64,000 nt of DNA, from the NCBI RefSeq assembly GCF_026410385.1, contig NZ_JAPMLT010000001.1, forward strand, positions 434,001 through 498,000, given 5' to 3'. Below, in pieces: positions 1-8,344 of this stretch (its first letter is position 1; every line of letters begins with the position of its first letter). Both the position numbers and the translations under genes were made by a program. This DNA is from Tumebacillus lacus (lineage in GTDB: Bacteria; Bacillota; Bacilli; Tumebacillales; Tumebacillaceae). The notes under the pieces are model-generated. The model did no database searches and was not told the origin of the DNA. It saw only the letters and a list, made by a program, of their open reading frames with translations.

Positions 1-2
1 GG

Positions 3-551
3 CTGACCGACGTCGTCATGACGCAGGTGACCCCGAAGGTACGCGATGCGGAGGTATCCGCTGCGGACGTCGCCCGGTGGGTCGGGGTGCAAGAGTCCGA
101 TCTGGACACACGTTACCCGATCCGGCTCGGCCATACCGGCAACTGGCATCTGCTGGTACCGGTGAAGACCCGCGCAGCCATCGATGCGGCACAACCGATG
201 CTGAGTGAGTTGGAAGCGATCAATAGAAGACAGGAAGCGGTGACGACGCACCTGTTCACGTTGGAATCGAAAGGCGGCGACTACGACCTCTACACCCGCG
301 ACTTCGGTCCGGCTGTCGGCATCCCGGAAGATCCGGTCACCGGATCGGCCAACGGAGCGCTCGCCGGCTACCTCGTGCTGGAAGGCGTCTTGGACAACGC
401 GACGGAGCATCGTCTGACGTTTGCTCAAGGCGATGCGATGCGCCGTCCGGGTCGTTTGCAGATCTCGATCTCCTCTTCCCCGGACGGTGCCGTGATCCGC
501 GTGGGCGGAGCTGCTGTTCCGACGCTGAAAGGGATGCTTACTTTACCGTAA
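3..551 (+). CDS. PhzF-family isomerase/epimerase (3' part)
   Basis: C-terminal about 180 residues of a PhzF-family protein (phenazine-biosynthesis-like isomerase/epimerase; diaminopimelate-epimerase fold). The reading frame is open to the left edge, so the start lies outside the window and the ATG at 18 is internal. The family signature is visible: a FGPAVGIPEDPVTGSANGAL stretch, where D-P-V-T-G-S-A is the conserved C-terminal-half motif. Family members are usually 260-300 residues, so about 40% is missing here. PhzF relatives outside phenazine clusters have mostly unknown substrates, and no phenazine genes are seen nearby. A strong terminator follows directly, so this is the last gene of its transcript. 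Confidence 0.85.
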   Translation: MTDVVMTQVTPKVRDAEVSAADVARWVGVQESDLDTRYPIRLGHTGNWHLLVPVKTRAAIDAAQPMLSELEAINRRQEAVTTHLFTLESKGGDYDLYTRDFGPAVGIPEDPVTGSANGALAGYLVLEGVLDNATEHRLTFAQGDAMRRPGRLQISISSSPDGAVIRVGGAAVPTLKGMLTLP

Positions 552-570
552 TCAAACTATCGACAACAAA

Positions 571-608
571 AAAAGAGCATCTCACAATCGCTGTGAGGTG
601 CTCTTTTA
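571..608 (+). terminator. Rho-independent terminator after phzF-like gene
   Basis: A 15-bp stem (571-585 with 593-607, one G-T pair) with a 7-nt loop ends in a T run. It lies 20 nt after the phzF-like stop codon. Confidence 0.85.
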
Positions 609-657
609 GAAAGAAATGCCTCTCCCAAGCGGGAAGGCGTGTATGGCTTCTATAAGG

Positions 658-828
658 TCAATTCATACGTTGCATCTTCATACGTTGCAATTGCACCAAA
701 TAGGTGTCGAGCTCCTGGCTGATGCGAATCACATCCTGATCGGTCAGGGAGCGGGTTCGTTCGGCCGTTGAGATCATCTTGGCTCGCAGTCTGGCGATTT
801 GTTTTTGCAGCAGCAGGTCTTTCTCCAT
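658..828 (-). CDS. Spo0E-like aspartyl-phosphate phosphatase
   Basis: A 56-residue protein. The second half carries the Spo0E-family core: I-S-Q-E-L-D followed by a hydrophobic residue, then Q-L-Q-R-M, preceded by a helix of basic and leucine residues. Spo0E-family proteins dephosphorylate Spo0A~P and are two-helix hairpins of 50-85 residues, so the length fits. The reading frame is open to 942, but I choose the ATG at 828 because GAGGGGG lies 7-8 nt upstream on the minus strand and the longer N-terminus (to 942) has no ribosome-binding site and unlikely composition. It suggests a spore-forming host. The exact target (Spo0A or another response regulator) cannot be told from sequence. Confidence 0.8.
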   Translation of the reverse strand: MEKDLLLQKQIARLRAKMISTAERTRSLTDQDVIRISQELDTYLVQLQRMKMQRMN

Positions 829-950
829 CGGTAGTCCCCCTCGTTGCATTCCCACGAAGGATAGTATATGACAGATCCTGAAACTTTTCGATGAGTGATT
901 TTGACTGTTTTTGTCAGACGCCGACGAATACGCTTCATTCAATTAAAGTT

Positions 951-1466
951 CTATTTTTCTGAATGTGCTGAATCTCGACAAAAAGCGTCCTTGGAACGAT
1001 CCAGACGGGCGACACCAAGCGCTCCTTGCTGCCACAGTACCCTTACTGACGCATCCGCTTCATCCTGACGGCAATACAGGAGCAACACGACCTCGGTCAT
1101 CGGTTTTTTCAACTGTTTCACCTGCTGGCTCCGAGTCCAAAGATAATCCAGTCCAAAACCGATCAGTCCCCCGATAAACAAGCCGATGATGCCCCAGAGG
1201 ATCGGCCCCCATTTCCAGAGAAAACCGTAAATGCTGCCCAACACCATCATCACGGTCCCGAGAGCCGCTGCTCCGTCAAACAGAGAACGTCCGTCCGAGC
1301 GGCTGATCGTGTCGAAAAATTGCGGTGGCATCGACCTGCTCTCCAACGGCACGGCAAACAATTGACTGCGGACTATCCCGATCTGTTCCAAATGGACCAG
1401 CGCCATTTCAAAATGAGTATTCTGTTCAAATGAAGCGACAAGGCAGATCGCAGTCTCTTGGCTCAT
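951..1466 (-). CDS. Hypothetical membrane protein with glycine-rich hairpin
   Basis: 171 residues, not recognised. The N-terminal 60 residues look soluble and start with a short beta-alpha segment (A-I-C-L-V-A-S-F). Residues about 66-110 form two hydrophobic segments rich in glycine (G-S-I-Y-G-F, then G-L-F-I-G-G-L-I-G-F-G). The C-terminal third is soluble and again contains a beta-strand-like V-V-L-L-L-Y-C. This soluble/hairpin/soluble layout resembles general-stress or YflT-like proteins, but I see no diagnostic motif. The start ATG overlaps the stop of the upstream membrane gene by 4 nt (ATGA type), so the two are translationally coupled and probably work together. Confidence 0.65.
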   Translation of the reverse strand: MSQETAICLVASFEQNTHFEMALVHLEQIGIVRSQLFAVPLESRSMPPQFFDTISRSDGRSLFDGAAALGTVMMVLGSIYGFLWKWGPILWGIIGLFIGGLIGFGLDYLWTRSQQVKQLKKPMTEVVLLLYCRQDEADASVRVLWQQGALGVARLDRSKDAFCRDSAHSEK

Positions 1467-2251
1467 TGGTTTGGCTCCGGCAACGGGAAGGATGAGGACT
1501 GATAGTGCTCGATCAAATACTGTGTTTGCTCGCGACGAAACAGATTATTCAGCTCGACGATGGTGATGTACGCTTCGTAGCAAGCAAATCCGTAAATCGA
1601 CGGCAGGAAGAGCAGCCATTCCATATCGACCACCGCTTTGGCCCGGACAAAATCGCCGATACATGTGAAATAGACCGCCTCCGTCACATGGGAGAAATAG
1701 GCGATGACGATCCACCAAATTAAAATGAAAAAGCCGGTGACCAAGCGATGCACATAGAGCTGTCCGAGTCCTGGCATCAAGAGCGAATAGATCATACCAA
1801 CCCACGGAATACGCCGGTCAAGGAAGTTGACGCTGATGCTGTCCATATGAAAGGAATTGATCCTGGCATTTTCAAAGACGGCCATCCCGTAGCTGTTGTT
1901 GAGACTGACCGTGGTGCGATAGCTGTCCCAGATCCCGTAGATAAAAACGGGCGTGTACAGAAAAAACCAACGATGATCCAACACCAATTTGGCGCGCTCA
2001 AACTGGCCTTGCAGCGAATACATGATCGCGACGTTCAACTGGCTGCCGACGTTGACGGCGATCTCCCAAAAGATCAGAACAAATCCTTTGACGTGTTGCC
2101 CCAAGATCAGTTGACCAAAACCGGGAAAAGCGGTAGACCACCAAGCCATCACCCACGGGTTGCGTCGATGAATCAAGTTGACACTGGTCGACGCCAATTT
2201 CACCAGCGGCCGGCGGACGCGGCTTCGGGAACTGGGTTGATGCGGATCCAT
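1463..2251 (-). CDS. Hypothetical multipass membrane protein, internally duplicated
   Basis: 262 residues with about eight hydrophobic segments. Two halves repeat: residues about 28-115 and 148-235 each begin with R-R-x-P-W, followed by an F/M-P-G-x-G-Q-L motif and then helices ending in an F-Y-G-x-x-x-x-Y-type segment. The P-G-x-G-Q motif resembles the TM2/DUF-type small membrane repeats seen in Firmicutes, here fused in tandem. The start at 2251 is supported by GAAGGAG 7 nt upstream. It is the first gene of a two-gene operon with the 951-1466 product and is divergent from acnA. No function can be assigned. Confidence 0.65.
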   Translation of the reverse strand: MDPHQPSSRSRVRRPLVKLASTSVNLIHRRNPWVMAWWSTAFPGFGQLILGQHVKGFVLIFWEIAVNVGSQLNVAIMYSLQGQFERAKLVLDHRWFFLYTPVFIYGIWDSYRTTVSLNNSYGMAVFENARINSFHMDSISVNFLDRRIPWVGMIYSLLMPGLGQLYVHRLVTGFFILIWWIVIAYFSHVTEAVYFTCIGDFVRAKAVVDMEWLLFLPSIYGFACYEAYITIVELNNLFRREQTQYLIEHYQSSSFPLPEPNQ

Positions 2252-2381
2252 AAGCCCACTCCTTCGCGCAACGAGTGCATGTTGTTTTCCTTATTGTGGG
2301 TGATTTGCGCAGTTCTATGCGAAAAGGTGAGCGGCTCTGCGTAGACTCCTGCCTTTTTGGGATATTATGATGGGAATGGTG

Positions 2382-2411
2382 TTGCCCGAAGGAGAGTTTC
2401 TCATATATAAT
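2382..2411 (+). promoter_or_regulatory. Sigma-A-type promoter of acnA
   Basis: TTGCCC at 2382-2387 and a perfect TATAAT at 2406-2411 are separated by 18 nt, giving a leader of about 60 nt before acnA. A perfect inverted repeat (GAAACG-A-CGTTTC, 2425-2437) sits just downstream of the expected start of transcription and could be an operator. Confidence 0.65.
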
Positions 2412-2476
2412 AGTATCATAAAACGAAACGACGTTTCACTCTGTGGAACGCCGAGTTCGGAAAGGGGTCTCATCAA

Positions 2477-5182
2477 ATGTCTCATAACGACCATTACAAA
2501 ACTCGCCGTGAGCTGTCTGTAGGCGGCAAAAACTTCACCTACTACTCGCTCCCGGCTCTCGAAGAAGCAGGTATCGGTTCTGTTTCCAAACTGCCGTATT
2601 CGATCAAAGTCCTGCTCGAAGCAGCACTGCGCACCGAAGACGGCGTAGGCGTAACCACCGAGCACATCCAAAAACTCGCGAACTGGACCCAAGAGCGCGA
2701 CCCGAACCAAGAGGTTCCGTTCAAACCGGCTCGTATCGTCCTCCAGGACTTCACCGGCGTTCCGGCTGTCGTCGACCTCGCAGCGATGCGCGCGACGATG
2801 GACCGCATCGGCCAAGATCCGAACAAGATCAACCCGCTCGTGCCGGTAGACCTCGTCATCGACCACTCGGTCATGGTCGACGTACACGGCTCCGACGACG
2901 CGATGGATGAAAACATGCGCATCGAGTTTGAGCGCAACGCAGAGCGCTACCGCTTCCTGCGTTGGGCACAATCGGCGTTCGATAACTTCCGCGCGGTTCC
3001 GCCGGCGACCGGTATCGTTCACCAAGTCAACCTCGAGTACTTGGCATCCGTTGCGATGACCAAAGAAGTAAACGGCGAAACCCAAGTCTTCCCGGACTCC
3101 CTCGTCGGCACCGACTCCCACACCACGATGATCAACGGTCTTGGCGTCGTCGGCTGGGGCGTTGGCGGCATCGAGGCAGAAGCGGGCATGCTCGGCCAAC
3201 CGCTGTACTTCGTCACCCCGGAAGTCGTCGGCTTCAAGCTGACCGGCTCGCTGCCGGAAGGCGCGACCGCGACCGACCTGGCGCTGACCGTCACCAACAT
3301 CCTCCGCAAAAAAGGCGTTGTTGGCAAATTTGTCGAGTACTTCGGCGACGGCCTCGACCACATGTCGCTGGCTGACCGCGCAACGGTCGCAAACATGGCT
3401 CCGGAATACGGCGCAACGGTCGGCTTCTTCCCGGTTGACGAAGAGACGCTCAACTACCTGCGTCTGACCGGCCGCGAAGAAGAGCAGATCGAACTCGTTC
3501 GCGAATACTACAAAGCACAAGGCATGTTCCGCGTAGACGGCGCTCCGACCCCGGAATACTCCGATGTAGTCGAGCTCGACCTCTCCACCGTCGTTCCGAC
3601 GCTGGCAGGTCCGAAGCGTCCGCAGGACAAAGTCGTGCTGACCGATATGAAAAAAGAGTGGAACACGGTCGTTCGCAAGTCGATCGCAGACGGCGGCTTT
3701 GGCCTGTCTGACGCTGACCTCGCGAAAGAAGTCTCCGTCTCCCACAAAAACGGCAAGACCACCACGATGAAAAACGGCGCTGTCGTCATCGCGGCGATCA
3801 CCTCTTGCACCAACACGTCGAACCCGAGCGTCATGCTGGCAGCAGGTCTCCTCGCGAAGAAAGCGGTCGCAAAAGGCCTGACCGTTCCGTCGTACGTGAA
3901 AACCTCGCTGGCACCGGGCTCTCGCGTCGTCGCGGACTACCTGGCAAAAGCAGACCTGCTCAAGCCGCTGGAAGCGTTGAACTTCCACATCACCGGCTAC
4001 GGTTGCACCACCTGCATCGGCAACTCCGGCCCGCTGCCGGAAGAAGTCTCGCAGGCGATTGCGGACAACGACCTGACTGTGACCTCCGTCCTGTCCGGCA
4101 ACCGCAACTTCGAAGGCCGTATCCACCAGCAAGTCAAAGCGAACTACCTCGCTTCCCCGCCGCTCGTCGTGGCGTACGCGATCGCGGGCACTGTCGACAT
4201 CGACTTTGCAACCGAGCCGCTCGGCCATGACCAACAGGGCAACCCGGTCTTCTTCAAGGACATCTTCCCGTCCCACCAAGAGATCAAGGAAACCCTCAAC
4301 GCAGCGCTGGAACCGGCGATGTTCCGCAACACCTACGAGAACGTCTTCACCTTCAACGAAGCGTGGAACGCGATCGATGCTCCGACTGGCGTCCTGTACA
4401 ACTGGGATGAGAACTCCACCTACATCCAAGAGCCGCCGTTCTTCAAGAACCTGTCGACCGACGGCAAGATCGAAGACATCCTGAACGCTCGTGCGATGGC
4501 GGTCCTCGGCGACTCTGTCACCACCGACCACATCTCCCCGGCCGGCAACATCAAGGCTGACTCTCCGGCAGGCAAATACCTGCAAGAGAACGGCGTCAAA
4601 CCGGTGGACTTCAACTCCTACGGCTCCCGTCGCGGCAACGACCGCGTCATGACCCGCGGTACGTTTGCAAACATCCGCATCCGCAACCAAATGGCTCCGG
4701 GCACCGAAGGCGGCGTGACCACCTACATCCCGACCGGCGAAGTCATGTCGATCTACGATGCTTCGATGAAGTATCAAGAAGCAGGCACCCCGCTCGTTGT
4801 CCTCGCAGGCAAAGAGTACGGCACCGGCTCCTCCCGTGACTGGGCAGCGAAAGGCACCTTCCTCCTCGGCGTGAAGGCTGTCATCGCAGAGTCCTTCGAG
4901 CGCATCCACCGTTCCAACCTCGTTGGCATGGGCGTGCTCCCGCTCCAGTTCGCTGGCGGCAAGTCTCACAAAGACCTCGGCCTGACCGGTTCCGAGACCT
5001 TCTCCATCGTCGGCCTGTCCGATGACGTGAAACCGGGTCAAACCGTGAAAGTCACCGCAAAAACCGATGACGGCGCAGTGAAAGAATTCGACGCGATCGT
5101 TCGCCTCGACTCTGTCGTCGACGTTCTCTATTACAAGAACGGCGGCATCCTGCAAACCGTACTCCTCGACCTCGCGAAGTAA
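2477..5182 (+). CDS. acnA: Aconitate hydratase AcnA
   Basis: 901 residues, the usual length of the AcnA/CitB/IRP1 branch. It interconverts citrate and isocitrate in the TCA cycle using a [4Fe-4S] cluster; family members can also bind RNA when iron is scarce. The three cluster cysteines are Cys444 (in I-T-S-C-T-N-T) and Cys510/Cys513 (in Y-G-C-T-T-C-I-G-N). The C-terminal swivelling domain carries [11 protein letters not shown] and the catalytic G-S-S-R-D-W. The start is backed by GGAAAGGGG upstream. It is monocistronic, with its own promoter and a terminator at 5205-5244. Codon use is strongly biased (almost only C-ending codons), as expected of a highly expressed gene. Confidence 0.98.
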   Translation: MSHNDHYKTRRELSVGGKNFTYYSLPALEEAGIGSVSKLPYSIKVLLEAALRTEDGVGVTTEHIQKLANWTQERDPNQEVPFKPARIVLQDFTGVPAVVDLAAMRATMDRIGQDPNKINPLVPVDLVIDHSVMVDVHGSDDAMDENMRIEFERNAERYRFLRWAQSAFDNFRAVPPATGIVHQVNLEYLASVAMTKEVNGETQVFPDSLVGTDSHTTMINGLGVVGWGVGGIEAEAGMLGQPLYFVTPEVVGFKLTGSLPEGATATDLALTVTNILRKKGVVGKFVEYFGDGLDHMSLADRATVANMAPEYGATVGFFPVDEETLNYLRLTGREEEQIELVREYYKAQGMFRVDGAPTPEYSDVVELDLSTVVPTLAGPKRPQDKVVLTDMKKEWNTVVRKSIADGGFGLSDADLAKEVSVSHKNGKTTTMKNGAVVIAAITSCTNTSNPSVMLAAGLLAKKAVAKGLTVPSYVKTSLAPGSRVVADYLAKADLLKPLEALNFHITGYGCTTCIGNSGPLPEEVSQAIADNDLTVTSVLSGNRNFEGRIHQQVKANYLASPPLVVAYAIAGTVDIDFATEPLGHDQQGNPVFFKDIFPSHQEIKETLNAALEPAMFRNTYENVFTFNEAWNAIDAPTGVLYNWDENSTYIQEPPFFKNLSTDGKIEDILNARAMAVLGDSVTTDHISPAGNIKADSPAGKYLQENGVKPVDFNSYGSRRGNDRVMTRGTFANIRIRNQMAPGTEGGVTTYIPTGEVMSIYDASMKYQEAGTPLVVLAGKEYGTGSSRDWAAKGTFLLGVKAVIAESFERIHRSNLVGMGVLPLQFAGGKSHKDLGLTGSETFSIVGLSDDVKPGQTVKVTAKTDDGAVKEFDAIVRLDSVVDVLYYKNGGILQTVLLDLAK

Positions 5183-5204
5183 GTTTGCGGGATCGGGAAA
5201 TAAG

Positions 5205-5244
5205 AAAAAGACTGTCGAGTCTCAGGCTCGGCAGTCTTTTTTTT
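5205..5244 (+). terminator. Terminator of acnA
   Basis: A 15-bp stem (AAAAAGACTGTCGAG with its complement at 5227-5241) is followed by eight T residues, about 20 nt after the acnA stop. Confidence 0.9.
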
Positions 5245-5286
5245 GCGTATTCCCGTGGAAATTAGATTATTCGCACAGATTCAACA

Positions 5287-5321
5287 AAAAACGCCCGGAG
5301 ATGTAGAATCCGGGCGTTTTT
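5287..5321 (-). terminator. Terminator of the nicotinamidase/biosynthetic operon
   Basis: A perfect 12-bp stem (AAAAACGCCCGG / CCGGGCGTTTTT) lies just past the stop of the minus-strand gene ending at 5326, with a T run when read on the minus strand. It probably marks the 3' end of the whole NRPS/PKS transcript. Confidence 0.85.
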
Positions 5322-5325
5322 GCGC

Positions 5326-5865
5326 TTATTTTTTTACGACGGTCGCTCCCAAGGAGCCGGTGAAATGACCGAGCGCCCAGTCGTGGCCTGCCTCGTTGAA
5401 GGAGGCGACCGCGTCGGCGTGGACGACGATCCGAAAGCCTTTGTTGTAGGCGTCGACGGCGGTGTGCAGGACGCAGATGTCGGTGCAGACGCCGATCAGG
5501 TGCACTTCGGTGATGCCGCGGGCGCGCAGTTTTTGTTCGAGGTCGGTGCCTGCGAACGCGGAGTAGCGCGTTTTGTCCATCCAGTAGATTCGGTCGGCGT
5601 GCACCTTGTAGACGTCTGCGAGACGGCCGTAGAGGTCGCGGCCCGGAGTGCCGTCGATGTTGTGCGGCGGGAACAGTTTGGTCTCCGGGTGATAGGGGTC
5701 GTCTCTGTGGTGCAGGTCGACTCCCATGACAACAAAATCGCCGTTTTGCACGAACTCTTCGGTCAGTTCGCAGATGCGGTCTTCCAGCGCGATGCCAGGC
5801 TCTCCGACCGGCAGGGCTCCGTCGACAAAGTCTTTGGTATAGTCGATGACGATCAAAGATTTCAT
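5326..5865 (-). CDS. pncA: Nicotinamidase / isochorismatase-family hydrolase
   Basis: 179 residues, close to Bacillus nicotinamidase (about 183). It is predicted to hydrolyse nicotinamide to nicotinate in NAD salvage. The catalytic Asp is in the N-terminal V-I-D-Y-T-K-D-F motif, and the nucleophilic Cys is in L-I-G-V-C-T-D-I-C-V. A Lys fitting the triad lies in M-D-K-T-R-Y-S-A-F. The start has AAGGAGG 9-10 nt upstream. It begins 45 nt after the penicillin-acylase-like gene and shares the terminator at 5287-5321, so it may be co-transcribed with the assembly line. No obvious role in peptide synthesis follows from that. Other isochorismatase-type amidases are possible. Confidence 0.82.
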   Translation of the reverse strand: MKSLIVIDYTKDFVDGALPVGEPGIALEDRICELTEEFVQNGDFVVMGVDLHHRDDPYHPETKLFPPHNIDGTPGRDLYGRLADVYKVHADRIYWMDKTRYSAFAGTDLEQKLRARGITEVHLIGVCTDICVLHTAVDAYNKGFRIVVHADAVASFNEAGHDWALGHFTGSLGATVVKK

Positions 5866-5910
5866 GATCGGTTGCCTCCTTGTGGGACTTATTTCCTCTT
5901 TTCTATAGTA

Positions 5911-8343
5911 CTACAAAGAGGACGCCGGTTGAAGGAGCAACGTTTCGACCGTTTCGCTGTGCAGAGATTTGGTCTGCCCGGTGATCCACAGTTGCGTCTG
6001 GTCTTTGTAATGCGGGCTGCCCAGTTGTGCCGATGCGCCGAGGATCATGATGTCGCGTGCAGCCGACGGGTCGCCCATGTCGACGGCGAAACGCCACGGC
6101 GCGCCGAGCACCATCTGGAACGGCTTTGTCTTCGGGAAGCCGCCCATGCCGACCGTGTGGTTGCTGCCCCCTGTCGGATACGGGCCGTCGTTGAACAGCA
6201 GGTGCAGCGGTTTGATCCCGCCGAGCGGATGGGACAGCGTGAGTTGGTGCAGGGTGCCCCACTTCCATTTTTCCGCGTTGTCGCCGTGTTTGGCGGCGAG
6301 GTCGGCGACGGCCGTTCGAAATCCGTCGCGGACGACCTGCGCGGTGGTCTGCTCGGTCGATTGGAACCAGATCGGCTGCTCCTGTTGGAACAGCGCGTCC
6401 ACGGCGTTGAACGGCAGTCCGGTGCGCATGAACTGGTAGTACAGTTTGTCGCCGAGCAGCGGTTTGTAGGTCGCTTCGACGATTTTCAGGTAGGTGTTGT
6501 GATAGATCGACGGGCCGATCAGGTCCGGGTGGTCGGTCGGGTTTGGCGACCAATCCCTCAGGGCTTGCAGAGCCTCGGTTTCGAGCGGGCTCCACTCCCC
6601 CGCTTCCAAGATCTTGAGCCAGACCGGGAGATTTTGCAGGGCTTGGCGGTTTTTCCAGTCGGTGTGCATCTTGGTGAAGTCGTCGACGGTGAGCTTGGGC
6701 TTTTCGCCCAGTAGCTCTTTGATCCGGTCGACGCGGTAGTTCGGTTCCCATTCGTGCGCCAGGGCGTACGGATAGCTGGCATCGATGACGCGGTTGTTGG
6801 CGGTGGCGATCACGCCGTCCGGCGGATTGACGGTTTGCGGGAGTTCTTCCCACGGGATGTAGCCCGTCCACTCGTATTCGTCATTCCAGCCCGGCACAGG
6901 CAGCAAGCCGGTGCCTTTTTTGCGGATCGGAATGTGACCGTTGTGCCGCCATGCGATGTTGCCGTCGACATCGGCGTAGATGACGTTTTGCACCGGGGCG
7001 TAAAAGTCGCGCAGGGCGGCTTCAAACGCGGTCCAGTCCTTCGCTTTGTTGAAGCGCAGCATCGCGCCGATCTCATCGGAGAAGTCGTGCGCAACCCATC
7101 TCAGAGCGAGCGGCTCGGTGACTTGGTTCGCGACCCGTTGCTGGATCGGGGTCGACAGGACGCCGGTGTCTTCCAGCGGTTCGAGCAGATCGGTGATGAT
7201 CGGGCCGTGACGCGTGACGAGGACGTCAAATTTGACCGGCTCTTTGCCTTTGACGTCGATCTCCTGCGGGTAGACTTTGGCCGTCTCGTAGGTACCGTTG
7301 TAGGCGAACTGGTGCGGGTTTTGCGGGTGAGGCTTTTCGATGTACAGATCTTGGACGTCGGTCATGCCGTTGGTGAACGCCCAGGAGGTGCGGTCGGTAT
7401 GACCGACGATCACGCCGGGCACGCCTGGGAAGATCGCGCCGGAGACGTTCATGACACCGGGGACGACCAAGCTGTTTTGGTAAAAGATCGACGGCGCACC
7501 GAGCATCAGATGCATGTCGCTGGCGAGCAGCGGTTTGCCGGATGCGCTTTTCGCTCCGGAGACGACCCAGTTGTTGGAGCCGATGCCTTCCCCGGGCGTG
7601 CCCATGTCGCGGGCTTGCGCGATCAGGTGGAGCAGGTCGCCGATCCGGCTGTCGCTCTGCGCGGCGACCGGGTGTTGGTCGACGAGGTCCGACGGTTTGA
7701 CGTTGAGGGCGAACGGGACCAGCGAAAGCGCTTTTTCCGGGCCGACCTGCGGGACGAGTTGGCTCAGGAACAGTTCGGTGCGCATGTTGCCGCCGAGGTC
7801 CCACGCCATCACTTTGCCGATGGCGAGGGTGTCAGCGATCTGCCACGGTGCCGGGTCGATGCCGAGCGCTTTGAATTCAGCCGGGAGCTTGCCGGTCGTT
7901 TTGGCGTCGGCGATGAAGTTGTTGATGCCGTCGGCGTACGCTTGCAAGGCGCGACGGGTGTCGTCGGGAAGCTTTGGCACGGCCTCTTCTGCGGCGCGTT
8001 GGAAGCCGATGGTCAGGTAGAACCGGTCTGAGACGAGGGTACTCTCCCCCATCAGAGCGGACAGCCCGCCGTTGATGGCGCGACGGGTCAGTTCGATCTG
8101 AAGCAGGCGGTCCTGCGCGTGGACGTAGCCTTGGGCAAAGTAGGCGTCGTGCTCCGTCTCCGCCTGAATATGCGGCACGCCGTACGCGTCCCGGTCGATG
8201 CGGACCGGCCGGTCGACGCCGACGAGCAACTCCCCCGCCGTGACAGCGAGCGAGCGATGGACGTACCAGTAGCCGCCCCCTCCCGCCGCTGCGAGCAGAG
8301 CGAGGAGAAGGGCGAGCGAGGTGACGAGGACTTTTTTCAGCAA
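5911..8343 (-). CDS. Penicillin acylase (Ntn-hydrolase) family protein
   Basis: About 810 residues, the usual size of unprocessed penicillin/AHL acylases. The family (penicillin G acylase, PvdQ, QuiP) hydrolyses side-chain amides after self-cleavage into alpha and beta chains. The cleavage site and nucleophile are visible as G-S-N-N-W-V-V-S-G at about residue 256. One N-terminal hydrophobic segment (residues 3-25) indicates export or membrane anchoring. A GTG at 8376 would give 11 more residues but has no ribosome-binding site. I choose TTG at 8343: it has GGAGGAG 6 nt upstream, inside the last NRPS codons, and begins 1 nt after the NRPS stop. The gene is thus coupled to the NRPS. It likely trims an N-acyl group from the product or acts as a resistance/quenching enzyme; neither is proven. 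Confidence 0.88.
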   Translation of the reverse strand: MLKKVLVTSLALLLALLAAAGGGGYWYVHRSLAVTAGELLVGVDRPVRIDRDAYGVPHIQAETEHDAYFAQGYVHAQDRLLQIELTRRAINGGLSALMGESTLVSDRFYLTIGFQRAAEEAVPKLPDDTRRALQAYADGINNFIADAKTTGKLPAEFKALGIDPAPWQIADTLAIGKVMAWDLGGNMRTELFLSQLVPQVGPEKALSLVPFALNVKPSDLVDQHPVAAQSDSRIGDLLHLIAQARDMGTPGEGIGSNNWVVSGAKSASGKPLLASDMHLMLGAPSIFYQNSLVVPGVMNVSGAIFPGVPGVIVGHTDRTSWAFTNGMTDVQDLYIEKPHPQNPHQFAYNGTYETAKVYPQEIDVKGKEPVKFDVLVTRHGPIITDLLEPLEDTGVLSTPIQQRVANQVTEPLALRWVAHDFSDEIGAMLRFNKAKDWTAFEAALRDFYAPVQNVIYADVDGNIAWRHNGHIPIRKKGTGLLPVPGWNDEYEWTGYIPWEELPQTVNPPDGVIATANNRVIDASYPYALAHEWEPNYRVDRIKELLGEKPKLTVDDFTKMHTDWKNRQALQNLPVWLKILEAGEWSPLETEALQALRDWSPNPTDHPDLIGPSIYHNTYLKIVEATYKPLLGDKLYYQFMRTGLPFNAVDALFQQEQPIWFQSTEQTTAQVVRDGFRTAVADLAAKHGDNAEKWKWGTLHQLTLSHPLGGIKPLHLLFNDGPYPTGGSNHTVGMGGFPKTKPFQMVLGAPWRFAVDMGDPSAARDIMILGASAQLGSPHYKDQTQLWITGQTKSLHSETVETLLLQPASSL

Positions 8344-8344
8344 A

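Noticed and set aside
2315-5155. A 946-codon open frame antisense to acnA
   Set aside because: It mirrors the aconitase gene exactly, has no ribosome-binding site and its composition (Val/Asp/Arg-rich) is an artefact of the C-ending codon bias of acnA.
5911-8343. Penicillin-acylase-like gene as a missing thioesterase
   Set aside because: It is an Ntn hydrolase with an export segment and no alpha/beta-hydrolase motif, so it cannot be the chain-releasing domain.
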